Source: CAYNJF01 sp964397555 (GTDB lineage Bacteria; Pseudomonadota; Gammaproteobacteria; Berkiellales; Berkiellaceae). Taken from it: a DNA stretch of 64,000 nt. Of the stretch, positions 9,001 through 17,687 are shown in pieces; the stretch's first letter is position 1, and each line of letters opens with the position of its first letter. The position numbers and the translations under genes are program-made. The notes beneath the pieces were generated by a model. The model made no database searches, was not told the origin of the DNA, and saw only the letters and a program-made list of their open reading frames with translations. The stretch lies in assembly GCA_964397555.1 (NCBI GenBank), contig CAYNJF010000003.1:1-64000 (forward strand), written 5' to 3'.

Positions 9001-11458
9001 GCGATTCAGTCGACATGAAGATCGAAGATTGTTCATCGCGTAGATTGAATTGCTCTAAGTACACTTGCAGCCACTGAATTTGCTCTTCATTTAAATCAGG
9101 TTTGCCTTGTGGCATGGTAACAAACCTCAAATGGAGCCATAATTCTTTATGTCTCCCAAATTGACGCTGTTCAAAACGCAACTTAATGCTCGCTTTGAGC
9201 TCATCACTGATCTCAAATCTTCTTGATTTGATCCGTTCAATAATTTCAGCTGATATGAACCCTGACTTTAAGCACTTTTCGACTCGGTGAGGGTCTAAAG
9301 GCTCCTCTAAAACAACACGAACAAATGGGTAGTAATCGCTAATGCTCTGAGTAAATTTGTCTGGATAGTATGACAAAAGCGCATCAAGGGCTTCAGGGGA
9401 GGGGTGCTTGACTAAGTGCGAGTAAATGTCCCTTTTCAATGCAGTGGGCTCGATAGTAAACCATTTAGGTTGACGTTCTAAAAGTCCTATCATGACAGGG
9501 GTTAATGTTTCTTTAAATGGCGTGGATTCCACCGTTTGGGGGTAGTACGTGGAGCCTACCTCAGGCAATAGGCGTTGATGGATGGCGATTTGTGCGATAA
9601 GGTTTTGTAATTTGTCATCCTCGATTATATAAGGGATTAAAAACCCCAACATGACTGGGTTGTCTTTTGCATGATGTTGAATAAACGCTGTGAGCTCATC
9701 GTGGTCGAAGCATGCCATCAAGTTAAATTCATATTTCGATAGATATTCAGTGACGTACGTTACAGCCTCATCGCTTTTGGATTCCATCAGGATTTTTTTC
9801 CAAAGCCTCTGTTTGTCTTTTCGAGAAAGACCTTGAAATTCTTTAAACGGATCCAGAACTTTCAAGCAATGAAGAATATCCGAGGTACCCATGATACAAC
9901 TTTCATCGAGCAAGCCATGCTCGAGCAACCTCTGGCGCATCGTATCGCTCTCATAAAGAGGAAATCCGGGATAGCTGACATGAACCCGAGCAAAACGAAT
10001 CAAGGCCTGATTGATTTCATGCTGAATGTTGTCTGGATACTCCTCAACATCGGCTCTCAATAGTTGTTCAATCAATGGGGCACCAAAATGCTTGCTATGC
10101 TTTATAATGTAGGCAACATTTTTAGGATCGATTTTATTAAAAAAATAGGCGTTCACAACGAGCGTGGCGACGTCCTCAGGAGCTTCCGCCAAACATTGAA
10201 AGAAAAGGTAGTCAAGATTGTTGTAGATCGATTGTTCTTGACTGGTGTATGGGAAATTCTCCTCAAGGTTATCTTGATAGCGCACAAACGTGAGAAGGTA
10301 GTGATGAACCCACGTCAAAGTCTCCTCCGTATTTAACTCGGATTGGGCTTTGGCGCAAAGCCACGCATGCTCTTCTAGACCATTCATGCCCTTCAAGGAG
10401 GTCTGCTTGATGATGCGAGCCATTTGATGACTTAACTCGCTGTTGGCATCAATCGCTCCTTGAAAAGCCATGAGCAGTGGATAGTTCATGACCCCAGCCG
10501 GTACGCAACACCTTAATAGGGTGTCAAGTTTTCCTTCAGAAACAAACTTGAGCAGTGCTTGGTAAAACCTTGTACTCGCGTATTTGCCACCAATTTTAAA
10601 GTCTTGGCCCCAAATGTTTATCATCATCCGAATGGCCTCAGGAGACTCCAGTTTATAAAATACGTCTAATAACGATACAATGACACGAGGGGGAGCTTTC
10701 CTTAATTGGTGAACAGCTTGGGTATGCCTGTGGTCAGGCTCGTTCAATAATTGACTTAGTGCATCTATGTTATGCGTATCAACTAAGTCATAAAGAGCAT
10801 TGGCAAATGGTTGGTGAGTTAAACTAAGTTGTTCTTGGATTTGTAAAATGACTTCTCTGCACGCGACTTTTTGAGGATGGTCATCGAGTAAATGCCTCAC
10901 AGGTATGTACTCAATAAGCGTCTCGTAATAATGTTGAAGATAAGCGTTTTCCCAAACCTCATTTTGTTGAGTACTCCAAAGCCAGTTTTTTTGACGTTGT
11001 AGATATTCGTTGAGTGCTTGCCTTTGGGTTGAGTCCAACTCTTCACCATCGATGGGGTTGAATGTTAACAATATTTGTCTTAAAAATACGCCCAAATCAA
11101 CGTGTTGACTGTATGGCCTCAAATCAGGCAATGCGCTGATCAGCTGAGATTGTTGGCCGAGTAAATACCGAGGAACACCTTCATCCATGACAAATGGTTC
11201 GACGGATTTTAGTAAAAAGGTGAGTTTGATGAGCATGTCTACATCAGGGCTTTGAATGATGGCATCAAGGATTCGATGCTCGCCACGAATGTTCTCACTT
11301 AGATACAAATCAGCCAATACATCAGCAAAAGTAGCGTAGGGTTTAAAGTCACAAAGACTTTGAACAATGTCCCGACGCTTTTTTTCACTGGGTTGTTCAA
11401 GGTAGTCGTCTAGGCACTCGTTGAAGTGTTCGATGATTTCATTTGGGGTTCTTGGCAT
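6005..11458 (-). CDS. giant helical-repeat protein, 1817 aa, effector-like
   Basis: No signal peptide or membrane segment. Almost the whole chain reads as amphipathic helix pairs; residues about 1240-1290 look like degenerate ankyrin-type repeats (EFLFTHGLTL, then VVYLALNASQFDVLKVLI). Near residues 1455-1505 there is a RRAH...PSCPAGSDGRI segment that resembles one in the 753-residue protein at 42196. A Lys/Pro/Asn/Asp-rich linker lies near residue 1655, followed by a helical C-terminal domain. The gene is alone on its strand between plus-strand orphans and rnt. Size, solenoid character and lack of known enzymes fit a scaffold or host-interacting protein; function unknown. Confidence 0.7.
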   Translation of the reverse strand: MPRTPNEIIEHFNECLDDYLEQPSEKKRRDIVQSLCDFKPYATFADVLADLYLSENIRGEHRILDAIIQSPDVDMLIKLTFLLKSVEPFVMDEGVPRYLLGQQSQLISALPDLRPYSQHVDLGVFLRQILLTFNPIDGEELDSTQRQALNEYLQRQKNWLWSTQQNEVWENAYLQHYYETLIEYIPVRHLLDDHPQKVACREVILQIQEQLSLTHQPFANALYDLVDTHNIDALSQLLNEPDHRHTQAVHQLRKAPPRVIVSLLDVFYKLESPEAIRMMINIWGQDFKIGGKYASTRFYQALLKFVSEGKLDTLLRCCVPAGVMNYPLLMAFQGAIDANSELSHQMARIIKQTSLKGMNGLEEHAWLCAKAQSELNTEETLTWVHHYLLTFVRYQDNLEENFPYTSQEQSIYNNLDYLFFQCLAEAPEDVATLVVNAYFFNKIDPKNVAYIIKHSKHFGAPLIEQLLRADVEEYPDNIQHEINQALIRFARVHVSYPGFPLYESDTMRQRLLEHGLLDESCIMGTSDILHCLKVLDPFKEFQGLSRKDKQRLWKKILMESKSDEAVTYVTEYLSKYEFNLMACFDHDELTAFIQHHAKDNPVMLGFLIPYIIEDDKLQNLIAQIAIHQRLLPEVGSTYYPQTVESTPFKETLTPVMIGLLERQPKWFTIEPTALKRDIYSHLVKHPSPEALDALLSYYPDKFTQSISDYYPFVRVVLEEPLDPHRVEKCLKSGFISAEIIERIKSRRFEISDELKASIKLRFEQRQFGRHKELWLHLRFVTMPQGKPDLNEEQIQWLQVYLEQFNLRDEQSSIFMSTESLNQEHFKELATHHPMLVSGLLQEAYTTECVSGEDVWTLVHDNMTFCSLFLFNQYHHSGAPLGPDLEDVGAYFLDQLSSLDDINQSLDVCLVVMHLLLLNDHICDSDAFETKLMIAALNHKIQDVDIHDETLKKLIDKAIEMDACSPVIILSLIIERNLTEHYLHYIHSKVPVCTILDDENQCFASSAAIERFLMVIKKSLYWDEPTQAQKEAYLNFTIVFLKFIHQETIHDRCFSFDSDLCGLLNTDEDKALLQRVLSNQINTHKEVSPNTIDAILDANLLTTLEIKQAVIDPLIQKSKNTHGTELDLIKERLREMVRSVLSKSNTDKNPCIQEWPIIDKIDLMVYVCMLANRRRTLLSVTKEIFGTPAIDAQTQDIMLKALLPWLIKRGEKDALEFLFTHGLTLKPCDYAVVYLALNASQFDVLKVLIARLFPDCVDDVFPFLERMTPPHARHCLNEFLLKHMHKIDPVGEPPRISVAGSAFEIEVMSQAITWANEGSSHIDQDVKDAHFKAVDERAAPHLPLCKGNDLESKIISIEQTIRIFLLDAIKQTLISDDKKIVYEHFVKEHKEQLIKGNDRSLMNVFRKNFVNTNEFSHAAWRAYDPFAPIRVDGFHNELTRTLSVRQHAAFSFLVGMDDKLMPTRERFKQQFICQLADVRRAHAHRDSDIDAPSCPAGSDGRIAHMLDGTDAQMPEPYMQKLNRFINLYIVDKFKTYCQTLSFEQAQRLHLAITMISASNLMDLISGSSPYIKDDLLLRQAFIQSLGSEEDILREMNLRLEQAGIRKISRTAEKFTLKLRTQLDLSTNDLANQLYKQVVEPKKPNKPDSSNKPDDNEETPKLENPYRPVPKTEKRLPQVFILKKMKKAIEFEIISHSLRLMLPKLSVERLHLITKTYVQELFAHLEGVSFEARKNHALKRTEAAMTLSDDEKKALSECAVQSILSSTNEETAQRCIKLMHDWCPDTDDKSFETVMKAKKTCLDILSSSTYKATTKLTSI

Positions 11459-11689
11459 GATGGTTTCGATGACACAGTAGTATTAAATTTAGGACAAGTG
11501 CTGGGGTGAATTTGTTTCCAGGATGTTGATTGGGCTTAAGAGTTTTTAAGACCTACCACCTTAGAAGGAAGGGTTGTAGGCTTGGTATTTGTCTTAACAG
11601 GATAAGTGTGGCTCCACGAACACATGAAGATTTATTCATTTTAGGTTCTTTCAGATAGGCAGCCTTTATTCAATCAACTTAGCTCATGG

Positions 11690-12304
11690 TTAGGTGACAG
11701 GCCAGCCTCCAAGGAGGCGATATTTATTCACCATGTAGCAGAACAGTTCAGCGGTGATTTTGGTGTCGTATTCGGCACTGTGCGCTTGTTCGTTGTCGTA
11801 TTCGATGTTGGCCGCCTCCAAGGCTTTAGAAAGCACGGTTTGCCCAAAGACTAAACCGGATAAGGTGGCGGTATCAAATGAAGTAAAACCATGAAAGGGT
11901 GTTTCCATTTCGCACCGAACGGCAGCGGCTTTGACAAACCCTAAATCAAACCAGGCGTTGTGTCCAATCAGGACGGCACGAGAGCAGTCGTGTGTCTTGA
12001 GATGCTTTTTGACGAAATCAAACACCTCAGTCAGTGCTTTTTGCTCCTCTACGGCAAAACGAAAAGGATGGTAGGGATCAATTTTATTAAACTCTAAGGC
12101 TTTGGGATCTAGGTTGGCGCTCTTAAAGGGCAAAATATGTTGGGTCATGATTTCCCCAGGTTTTAAGTTCCCTTGGTCATCCATGAGCACAATCTGAGCA
12201 CTGAGCTCCAAAAGGGCATCTTTTTTGGCATCAAAGCCAGCCGTCTCAACGTCAACCACGACGGGCAAAAAACCTCTGAATCTTGTTTTTATCGTATCAC
12301 TCAT
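11690..12304 (-). CDS. rnt: ribonuclease T
   Basis: RNase T trims the 3' ends of tRNAs (including CCA turnover) and of other stable RNAs; it acts in the cytoplasm as a homodimer. The 204-residue protein has the DEDDh exonuclease motifs: DVETAG near residue 18, HNAWFD in the middle, and HSAEYD near the end for the His-Asp pair. Length is normal. It starts one base after the pyrC stop, so the two are cotranscribed; the same pairing is known in Pseudomonas. Confidence 0.93.
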   Translation of the reverse strand: MSDTIKTRFRGFLPVVVDVETAGFDAKKDALLELSAQIVLMDDQGNLKPGEIMTQHILPFKSANLDPKALEFNKIDPYHPFRFAVEEQKALTEVFDFVKKHLKTHDCSRAVLIGHNAWFDLGFVKAAAVRCEMETPFHGFTSFDTATLSGLVFGQTVLSKALEAANIEYDNEQAHSAEYDTKITAELFCYMVNKYRLLGGWPVT

Positions 12305-12305
12305 C

Positions 12306-13337
12306 TTAATGCTCGATTTGCCATGTTAATGTTTCCCCGGCCATCAAAGGACGAAGCGTTTGACCATCGTACTCGATGGTATCTGGAACTTGCCAGGGCT
12401 TTTTGACTAAACTTATCTGCTTTTTATTGGCCTGCAACCCATAAAAGGCGGGCCCGTGAAGGCTTGCAAAGCCCTCCAACTTATCAAGAGCATCGACCTG
12501 TTCAAACAATTGCGCGTAAATAGGCAATGAAACAGGTGCGCTGTAAATGCCCGCACAACCGCATGAGCTCTCTTTGGCGCCAACGGCATGCGGCGCCGAA
12601 TCCGTGCCTAGGAAAAATTTAGGGTTACCACTGGTCGCCGCTTTGAGTAAGGCGGCCTGGGCACCACGGTCTTTTAAAATGGGCAAACAGTAATAATGCG
12701 GCTTGATGCCTTGGACTAACATGTCATTACGATTCAGCAGCATGTGATGGGCGGTAATCGTCGCGCCAACATGATTCGGAGCATGTTCAATAAAGTCCAC
12801 AGCCTCTTGGGTTGAGATATGCTCAAAGACGACCTTGAGTTTGGGTAGACGCTCAATCAGCGGAGCCAAGGTTGACTCAATAAAAACGCGTTCTCGGTCA
12901 AAGACATCCACCTCATGGGTAGTCACCTCACCATGAATCAGTAAAGGCATACCAAGCTCGGCCATGAACGAGAGTGTCTCAAGATGCTCAAACACATCAT
13001 GAACGCCAAACTGTGAATTTGTCGTAGCACCAGCAGGGTACCATTTGACCGCACTCACGCCGGCCTGGTGCGCCTGTTCAATGGTTTGAGCGGTGGTGGA
13101 GGGCGTCAAATACAGGGTCATTAAGGGCTCAAAGCTTAAGCCAGGTCTTAAGGCCGCTAGAATGCGTGCTCGATATTGGCGTGCATCATCGGCGGTTGCG
13201 ACGGGAGGGTTAAGATTTGGCATAATGATTGCACGCTCATACGCAACAGCCGTGTCGTTGACGGTGACCTCCAATGCTTTACCATCACGCAGATGTAGGT
13301 GCCAGTCATCGGGGGCAGTCATTGTCAGACGTTGCAT
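12306..13337 (-). CDS. pyrC: dihydroorotase
   Basis: Catalyses ring closure of carbamoyl aspartate to dihydroorotate in pyrimidine synthesis; cytoplasmic two-zinc enzyme. Seen: H13-x-H15-x-R motif (DDWHLHLRDG), the Lys that is carboxylated (SAVKWYPAG), metal His residues in LLIHGE and FEHIST, and the catalytic Asp in LGTDSAPH. 343 residues, normal for the short class. The start at 13337 has GGAGG 7 bases upstream; longer readings run into motY. It diverges from motY with only 13 bases between start codons. Confidence 0.95.
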   Translation of the reverse strand: MQRLTMTAPDDWHLHLRDGKALEVTVNDTAVAYERAIIMPNLNPPVATADDARQYRARILAALRPGLSFEPLMTLYLTPSTTAQTIEQAHQAGVSAVKWYPAGATTNSQFGVHDVFEHLETLSFMAELGMPLLIHGEVTTHEVDVFDRERVFIESTLAPLIERLPKLKVVFEHISTQEAVDFIEHAPNHVGATITAHHMLLNRNDMLVQGIKPHYYCLPILKDRGAQAALLKAATSGNPKFFLGTDSAPHAVGAKESSCGCAGIYSAPVSLPIYAQLFEQVDALDKLEGFASLHGPAFYGLQANKKQISLVKKPWQVPDTIEYDGQTLRPLMAGETLTWQIEH

Positions 13338-13350
13338 AAGAGACCTCCAC

Positions 13351-14235
13351 ATGAGCCATACAAAAATTTTGACAGGCATTTTAGCGTATTTGACCAGCTT
13401 TGTCCTATCGAGCACCGCCGTTGCTGTGACCTATTCAGCGCCTTTCGATGAATCAAAGTGGGTAACTAACTCAAGCCCATTGCAATGCACGCTCTCGCAT
13501 GAAATCCCCTCTTATGGGCAGGCGCGTTTTTCTCAACGTGCCGGTCAGCGGCAAACTTTTGCCCTAAGCTCGACTTTGGGTCGTTTGGTTCAAGGCGAAG
13601 TGGATATCCGACTGTACCCACCTGTTTGGAATCACAGGGTTGAAGGGCGACCACTGGGGGTGGTTCAAGCAGAAAGAGGTGCCAAGCCTTTGGCCTTAAA
13701 AAAGCGAACGGTTTATCAGTTACTGCATGGCTTAGAACTTGGTAAAGCTGCGCATTTAATCTTTGCTCCCAGTAATATTTCGTTTAATCCCGAGCATGAG
13801 AGCAAAGATAGGATTGTCCTTAATCCAACGGGCTTTAAGTTGGCTTATAACGATTACCTAACGTGCATCGATGATTTAGTGCCATACACCTATGATGAGT
13901 TAAGAAAAACTACGATTCGTTTTATTTCGGCCTCGAAAGCTCTCTCGGATGAGGATGAGCGAAAGCTCAAAGCCATCGGTCAGATGGTCGCCTCGGACAA
14001 AGACATCTACAAGGTGATGATTGAAGGGCACTCCGATTCGATTGGCTCGTTTACCTCCAACCGACAGCTATCTTTAGAGCGTGCTTGGCACATCAAAGAT
14101 CACTTAGTGAATGCCGGCGTTGATCCGAAGTTGACTGAAATCAAAGGTTGGGGGGATAGAAAGCCTTTGGCCAAAAACACAACCAAGAAAGGTCGTGAGC
14201 TGAATCGCCGAGTGGAAATCCAGCTCTATCGTTGA
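13351..14235 (+). CDS. motY: MotY-like flagellar motor protein, OmpA family
   Basis: MotY forms the T-ring of sodium-type polar flagellar motors and binds peptidoglycan to anchor stator units. The 294-residue protein has a signal peptide (about residues 1-24, ending AVA), a MotY N-terminal domain (YSAPFDESKW, LQC-x-LSHEIPSYG-x-A, PPVW), and a C-terminal OmpA-like domain from about residue 185 with the EGHSDSIG and NRQLSLERA peptidoglycan-binding motifs. Divergent pyrC and rnt are its neighbours in Pseudomonas too. No other flagellar gene is in the window; that the cell is flagellated is an inference. Confidence 0.88.
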   Translation: MSHTKILTGILAYLTSFVLSSTAVAVTYSAPFDESKWVTNSSPLQCTLSHEIPSYGQARFSQRAGQRQTFALSSTLGRLVQGEVDIRLYPPVWNHRVEGRPLGVVQAERGAKPLALKKRTVYQLLHGLELGKAAHLIFAPSNISFNPEHESKDRIVLNPTGFKLAYNDYLTCIDDLVPYTYDELRKTTIRFISASKALSDEDERKLKAIGQMVASDKDIYKVMIEGHSDSIGSFTSNRQLSLERAWHIKDHLVNAGVDPKLTEIKGWGDRKPLAKNTTKKGRELNRRVEIQLYR

Positions 14236-15762
14236 TCAGTCGAGCTTATCGGACATAATCGAGTAGACCGGATCTTCGGCTTTATCCTCTTCGACGTAGT
14301 CAGACGCCTTGGCAAGCAATTGCTTGCACTCAGGGCTTAGATGGATTAAGTGAAGATTGGTCTCTTTTTTGATGTACTTTTCAGCCAAGGCATCAATCGC
14401 TTCGATGGCACTATGATCGCACACTCTCGAACGTTTAAAGTCAATCACAACCTCTTTCGGATCGGTCTCGGTATCAAAAAAAGCGTTAAACCCTGAGATG
14501 GAACCAAAAAAGAGAGGGCCGTAGATCTTATAGGTTTTAGTGCCGTCTTTGGAGATAAACACACGAACGCTGATGTTTTTCGCATTTTCCCATGCAAAGG
14601 CAAGCGCTGAGATGATGACCCCAATGAACACAGCCACCGCTAAATCTTCAACCACCGTGACCACCGTGACCGCAAAAATAACGAAGGCGTCGGTTTTGGG
14701 GATTTTTCGAATGATGTCAAAAGTCGACCAAGCGAATGTTGCAATCACCACCATAAACATCAAACCGATTAACGCGGCCAGGGGAACAATTTCAATCAAA
14801 GGGCCAGCAAATAAGATAAAACATAAAATCGTTGCCGCGGCGGTCATCCCCGAGAGACGACCGCGACCCCCTGAGGATAAGTTAATGATGGTGGGACCGA
14901 CTGTTGCACACCCAGCAAAACCACCGAACAGTCCTGCGGTGAAATTACCAAGGCCTTGACCAATGCATTCCATGTTGCCACGGCCATGCGTATGGGTGTA
15001 ATCGTCGACCAGTGATAAAGTAATCAACGACTCAATCAAGCCAATGGCTGCCAAAATAAAGGCATACGGCAACACGATCAATAAGGTTTCAAGCGTTAAA
15101 GGGACCATGGGAATATGAAAGGTGGGAAGCTCACCCGTAATGTTCGCTTTATCACCCACGGTTGGCGCATCCAGCCCCAACACCATCACCAACAAGGTCA
15201 CAAAGACCACCGCCACAAGCGATGCTGGGACAGCCTTGGTCAATTTGGGGAAAAAGTGAATGATGAACATGGTAAGACCAACCAGACCCAGCATGCGAGC
15301 AAGTTCGCCGCCGCCCAACCACAAAAGCTCGCCGTCTAAGCCCTCGGTCTTAAAGTAATCCACTTGGGACAAAAAGATCACGATGGCCAAGCCATTCACA
15401 AAACCATAAATGGCGGCTTTGGGCACCAAGCGGATAAATTTACCCAAATGCGTGATTCCGGCAACGACTTGAATGGCACCAGTAAGCACGGTGGCTGCAA
15501 ATAAATACTCAATGCCGTGTTTTTGAACGATGGCAACCATCACCACCGCTAGGGCGCCTGTGGCAGCTGTGATCATGCCTGGGCGACCGCCCGTTAAGGC
15601 CGCAATGAACCCCACAATCACAGAGCAATAAAGCCCATGGATAGGAGGGACCCCCGACATAATCGCAAACGCCACTGATATCGGAACGAGTGCAAGTGAA
15701 ACGGTGATGCCAGCCATCACCTCGTGAGATACGGAACTTAAAAAATCAACTTTGTTGCCCAT
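14236..15762 (-). CDS. SulP family anion transporter with STAS domain
   Basis: A 508-residue inner membrane protein with about a dozen hydrophobic segments beginning near residue 15, the SulP N-terminal pattern (LVPISVAFAIMSGVPPIHGLY), and a cytoplasmic STAS domain over roughly the last 110 residues (VVIDFKRSRVCDHSAIEAI). SulP proteins carry sulfate, bicarbonate or dicarboxylates; the substrate cannot be told here. AAGGA lies 8 bases before the ATG at 15762. Its stop abuts the motY stop with no base between. Confidence 0.88.
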   Translation of the reverse strand: MGNKVDFLSSVSHEVMAGITVSLALVPISVAFAIMSGVPPIHGLYCSVIVGFIAALTGGRPGMITAATGALAVVMVAIVQKHGIEYLFAATVLTGAIQVVAGITHLGKFIRLVPKAAIYGFVNGLAIVIFLSQVDYFKTEGLDGELLWLGGGELARMLGLVGLTMFIIHFFPKLTKAVPASLVAVVFVTLLVMVLGLDAPTVGDKANITGELPTFHIPMVPLTLETLLIVLPYAFILAAIGLIESLITLSLVDDYTHTHGRGNMECIGQGLGNFTAGLFGGFAGCATVGPTIINLSSGGRGRLSGMTAAATILCFILFAGPLIEIVPLAALIGLMFMVVIATFAWSTFDIIRKIPKTDAFVIFAVTVVTVVEDLAVAVFIGVIISALAFAWENAKNISVRVFISKDGTKTYKIYGPLFFGSISGFNAFFDTETDPKEVVIDFKRSRVCDHSAIEAIDALAEKYIKKETNLHLIHLSPECKQLLAKASDYVEEDKAEDPVYSIMSDKLD

Positions 15763-15953
15763 AAAACTATCCTTGTTTGCCTCCAAAGAGTATAGCCAAA
15801 GGCCAAAATCCCAAGCAATAAGTCTGTGAACTTTATGCCCAAGCATCCACATGTATGTGTTAACTTACTTTGTCTTTGTCGGCTTGATGCTCAAGTTCAT
15901 CGGAAAAGTCGTCGACAAAGTGGAGATTTTTGCTGCAAAACGGTAATATAGTC

Positions 15954-15969
15954 CTAGCTGAACAGCTAG
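15954..15969. promoter_or_regulatory. palindromic site upstream of the LRR gene
   Basis: CTAGCTG and CAGCTAG flank two bases (16-base near-palindrome), 35 bases before the ATG at 16005 and just after a TAATAT box (15944-15949). The position suits an operator or an early transcript hairpin; no regulator is identified. Confidence 0.35.
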
Positions 15970-16004
15970 ACCATTAACTTTTTCTTTAGGACACTCACAC
16001 GTAT

Positions 16005-16451
16005 ATGATTTACTTTCCTTCTTCGCACATGATCGAACAAATTCGCCGCGGTGAATTTGGGGCATTATTTGAAGCGGTGGACAAGTACAACGTGCAGACC
16101 CTAGATTTTTCAAGAAAAGACGTCGATGCGCAGACGGCTAAGATGATTGCCCAAGCCGTAAAGGGCATGCCCATCAAGGGGCTGAATATGGGATACAATC
16201 ATTTTGGACGCGCTGGTGCCATCGCTGTGATTGAGCAGCTCAAAACCGCTCAAATATCCGAGTTAGATTTAAGTGGCAATTACATTGCCTCTGATGTGAT
16301 TGAAGTGATTCGCTTGCTTGGGCAAACCTCCATTAAAGCCTTAAAGCTTGCTTATAACCACATCAAAGGTTCTGAGCTTCGCCGCGTTGAGTCCATGGCC
16401 TCCACCATGAATGTGGACGTGGATGTATCTAACAACTTATCTTGGCTCTAA
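16005..16451 (+). CDS. leucine-rich repeat protein, 148 aa
   Basis: Contains about four ribonuclease-inhibitor-type leucine-rich repeats between residues 35 and 145 (VQTLDFSRKDV, IKGLNMGYNHF, ISELDLSGNYI, IKALKLAYNHI), i.e. L-x-L-x-x-N units forming a short solenoid for protein binding. No signal peptide or enzyme domain. The ribosome binding site is weak; ATG 16029 is an alternative. The stop overlaps the convergent nth stop by 4 bases. RI-type LRR proteins are often eukaryote-interacting, but the partner is unknown. Confidence 0.7.
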   Translation: MIYFPSSHMIEQIRRGEFGALFEAVDKYNVQTLDFSRKDVDAQTAKMIAQAVKGMPIKGLNMGYNHFGRAGAIAVIEQLKTAQISELDLSGNYIASDVIEVIRLLGQTSIKALKLAYNHIKGSELRRVESMASTMNVDVDVSNNLSWL

Positions 16452-17083
16452 TCGAGAGTCTTTTGTTTGTACTCGCACAGATCTTCAATGATGCAACTGC
16501 CGCATCGAGGCTTTCTTGCAACGCAGGTATACCGGCCATGCAAGATAAGCCAGTGATGCGCATCTTTCAAAAAAGGTTTTGGAATAAATTTCAATAACCT
16601 TTTTTCTACTTCTAAAACATTTTTTCCTGGTGCGATCCCCGTTCGATTTGAGACTCGAAAGATGTGGGTATCGACCGCCATGGTTTCTTGACCAAACGCC
16701 GTATTCAGGACCACATTGGCCGTTTTTCTTCCCACGCCTGGTAAGGCCTCAAGCGCTTCTCGATTATCAGGGACTTCTCCTTGATGTTCATCAATCAGAG
16801 CTTGGCAGGTCTTGATGACGTTTTTGGCTTTGGTGTTAAAAAGACCAATCGTTTTGATGTATGTTTTGAGTCCTTGCTCGCCAAGATCAACAATGGCTTG
16901 TGGGGTATTGGCCACAGGGTAGAGTTTGGCGGTGGCTTTGTTGACGCCGACATCCGTGGCTTGGGCCGAAAGGATGACGGCAATCAGCAACTCAAAAGGA
17001 TTGGAGTACGCCAGTTCGGTGGTTGGTTCGGGGTTGTTTTCGGCAAAGCGCTCAAAAATTTGCGTTCGTTTTGAAAGATTCAT
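16448..17083 (-). CDS. nth: endonuclease III
   Basis: DNA glycosylase/AP lyase that removes oxidised pyrimidines in base excision repair. The 211-residue protein has the helix-hairpin-helix LPGVGRKTANV with the catalytic Lys, the catalytic Asp in AVDTHIFRV, and the C-x6-C-x2-C-x5-C iron-sulfur loop at the C-terminus. The start at 17083 (MNLSKR) lies inside the end of rnfB, overlapping it by 32 bases, so the two genes are translationally linked. Confidence 0.95.
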   Translation of the reverse strand: MNLSKRTQIFERFAENNPEPTTELAYSNPFELLIAVILSAQATDVGVNKATAKLYPVANTPQAIVDLGEQGLKTYIKTIGLFNTKAKNVIKTCQALIDEHQGEVPDNREALEALPGVGRKTANVVLNTAFGQETMAVDTHIFRVSNRTGIAPGKNVLEVEKRLLKFIPKPFLKDAHHWLILHGRYTCVARKPRCGSCIIEDLCEYKQKTLD

Positions 17084-17687
17084 GGCTCTTTTGCTTTTGT
17101 TTGGCTCGTTCAATACTCTGGGCAATCGATGCTTTGATATCAACGGACGTTTTTTGTGCCCTTGATGCTCGTTTGTCCGAGTGCTGTTTATCCAGGCGTT
17201 CATTTCGGGCGATAAACCGTTCTTTGGCAAGCGTGGCTCTGGCTTGGGCTTTGGGCTCGAGCGCATCAGGGATGGGCAAGAACCCATCGTCGACGATCTC
17301 AATGCAAGCCACAGGGCAGGCGTCCACACAAAGCTCACAACCGGTGCATTCGCTTTCGATCACGGTGTGCATGAGCTTGGGAGCACCAACAATGGCATCA
17401 ACCGGACATGATTGAATGCACTTGGTGCATCCGATGCAGTCTTTTTCAACAATTACGGCCACTTGCTTGACGCTTGGGGCCTGTTCAACCGCGGTGGAAG
17501 GGCGTTTTAGCAACTGAGCGATGGCTTGCTCGGTCTTTTGACCACCTGGGTGGCAAAGGTTGGTTGCACTGGTGCCACGCGCAAGGCTTTCGGCGTAAGG
17601 GCGACAGCCTTTAAAGCCACAGCGCTCGCACTGAGTCTGTGGCAATAACGCGTCAATTTTAGCAATCAGGGTAGGGATGTTATCCAC
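17052..17687 (-). CDS. rnfB: RnfB-like electron transport ferredoxin
   Basis: 211 residues: an N-terminal Cys cluster of the Rnf/RsxB 'Fe-S' domain (CERCGFKGCRPYA, later C46), then two 4Fe-4S ferredoxin motifs (CIGCTKCIQSCP and CTGCELCVDACP), then a basic charged tail. The usual N-terminal membrane helix of RnfB is absent and no other rnf gene is nearby, so it acts as a stand-alone ferredoxin, perhaps for the neighbouring iron-sulfur enzyme Nth. It starts with GTG whose first base is the last base of the metG stop (TAGTG). Confidence 0.85.
   Translation of the reverse strand: MDNIPTLIAKIDALLPQTQCERCGFKGCRPYAESLARGTSATNLCHPGGQKTEQAIAQLLKRPSTAVEQAPSVKQVAVIVEKDCIGCTKCIQSCPVDAIVGAPKLMHTVIESECTGCELCVDACPVACIEIVDDGFLPIPDALEPKAQARATLAKERFIARNERLDKQHSDKRASRAQKTSVDIKASIAQSIERAKQKQKSHESFKTNANF

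Noticed and set aside
15865..16113. Minus-strand open frame of 82 codons with several Cys
   Set aside because: It overlaps the LRR gene start and lacks a ribosome binding site; composition is not protein-like.
16781..17074. Plus-strand Phe/Gly-rich open frames across nth and rnfB
   Set aside because: Shadows of the well supported minus-strand genes nth and rnfB.
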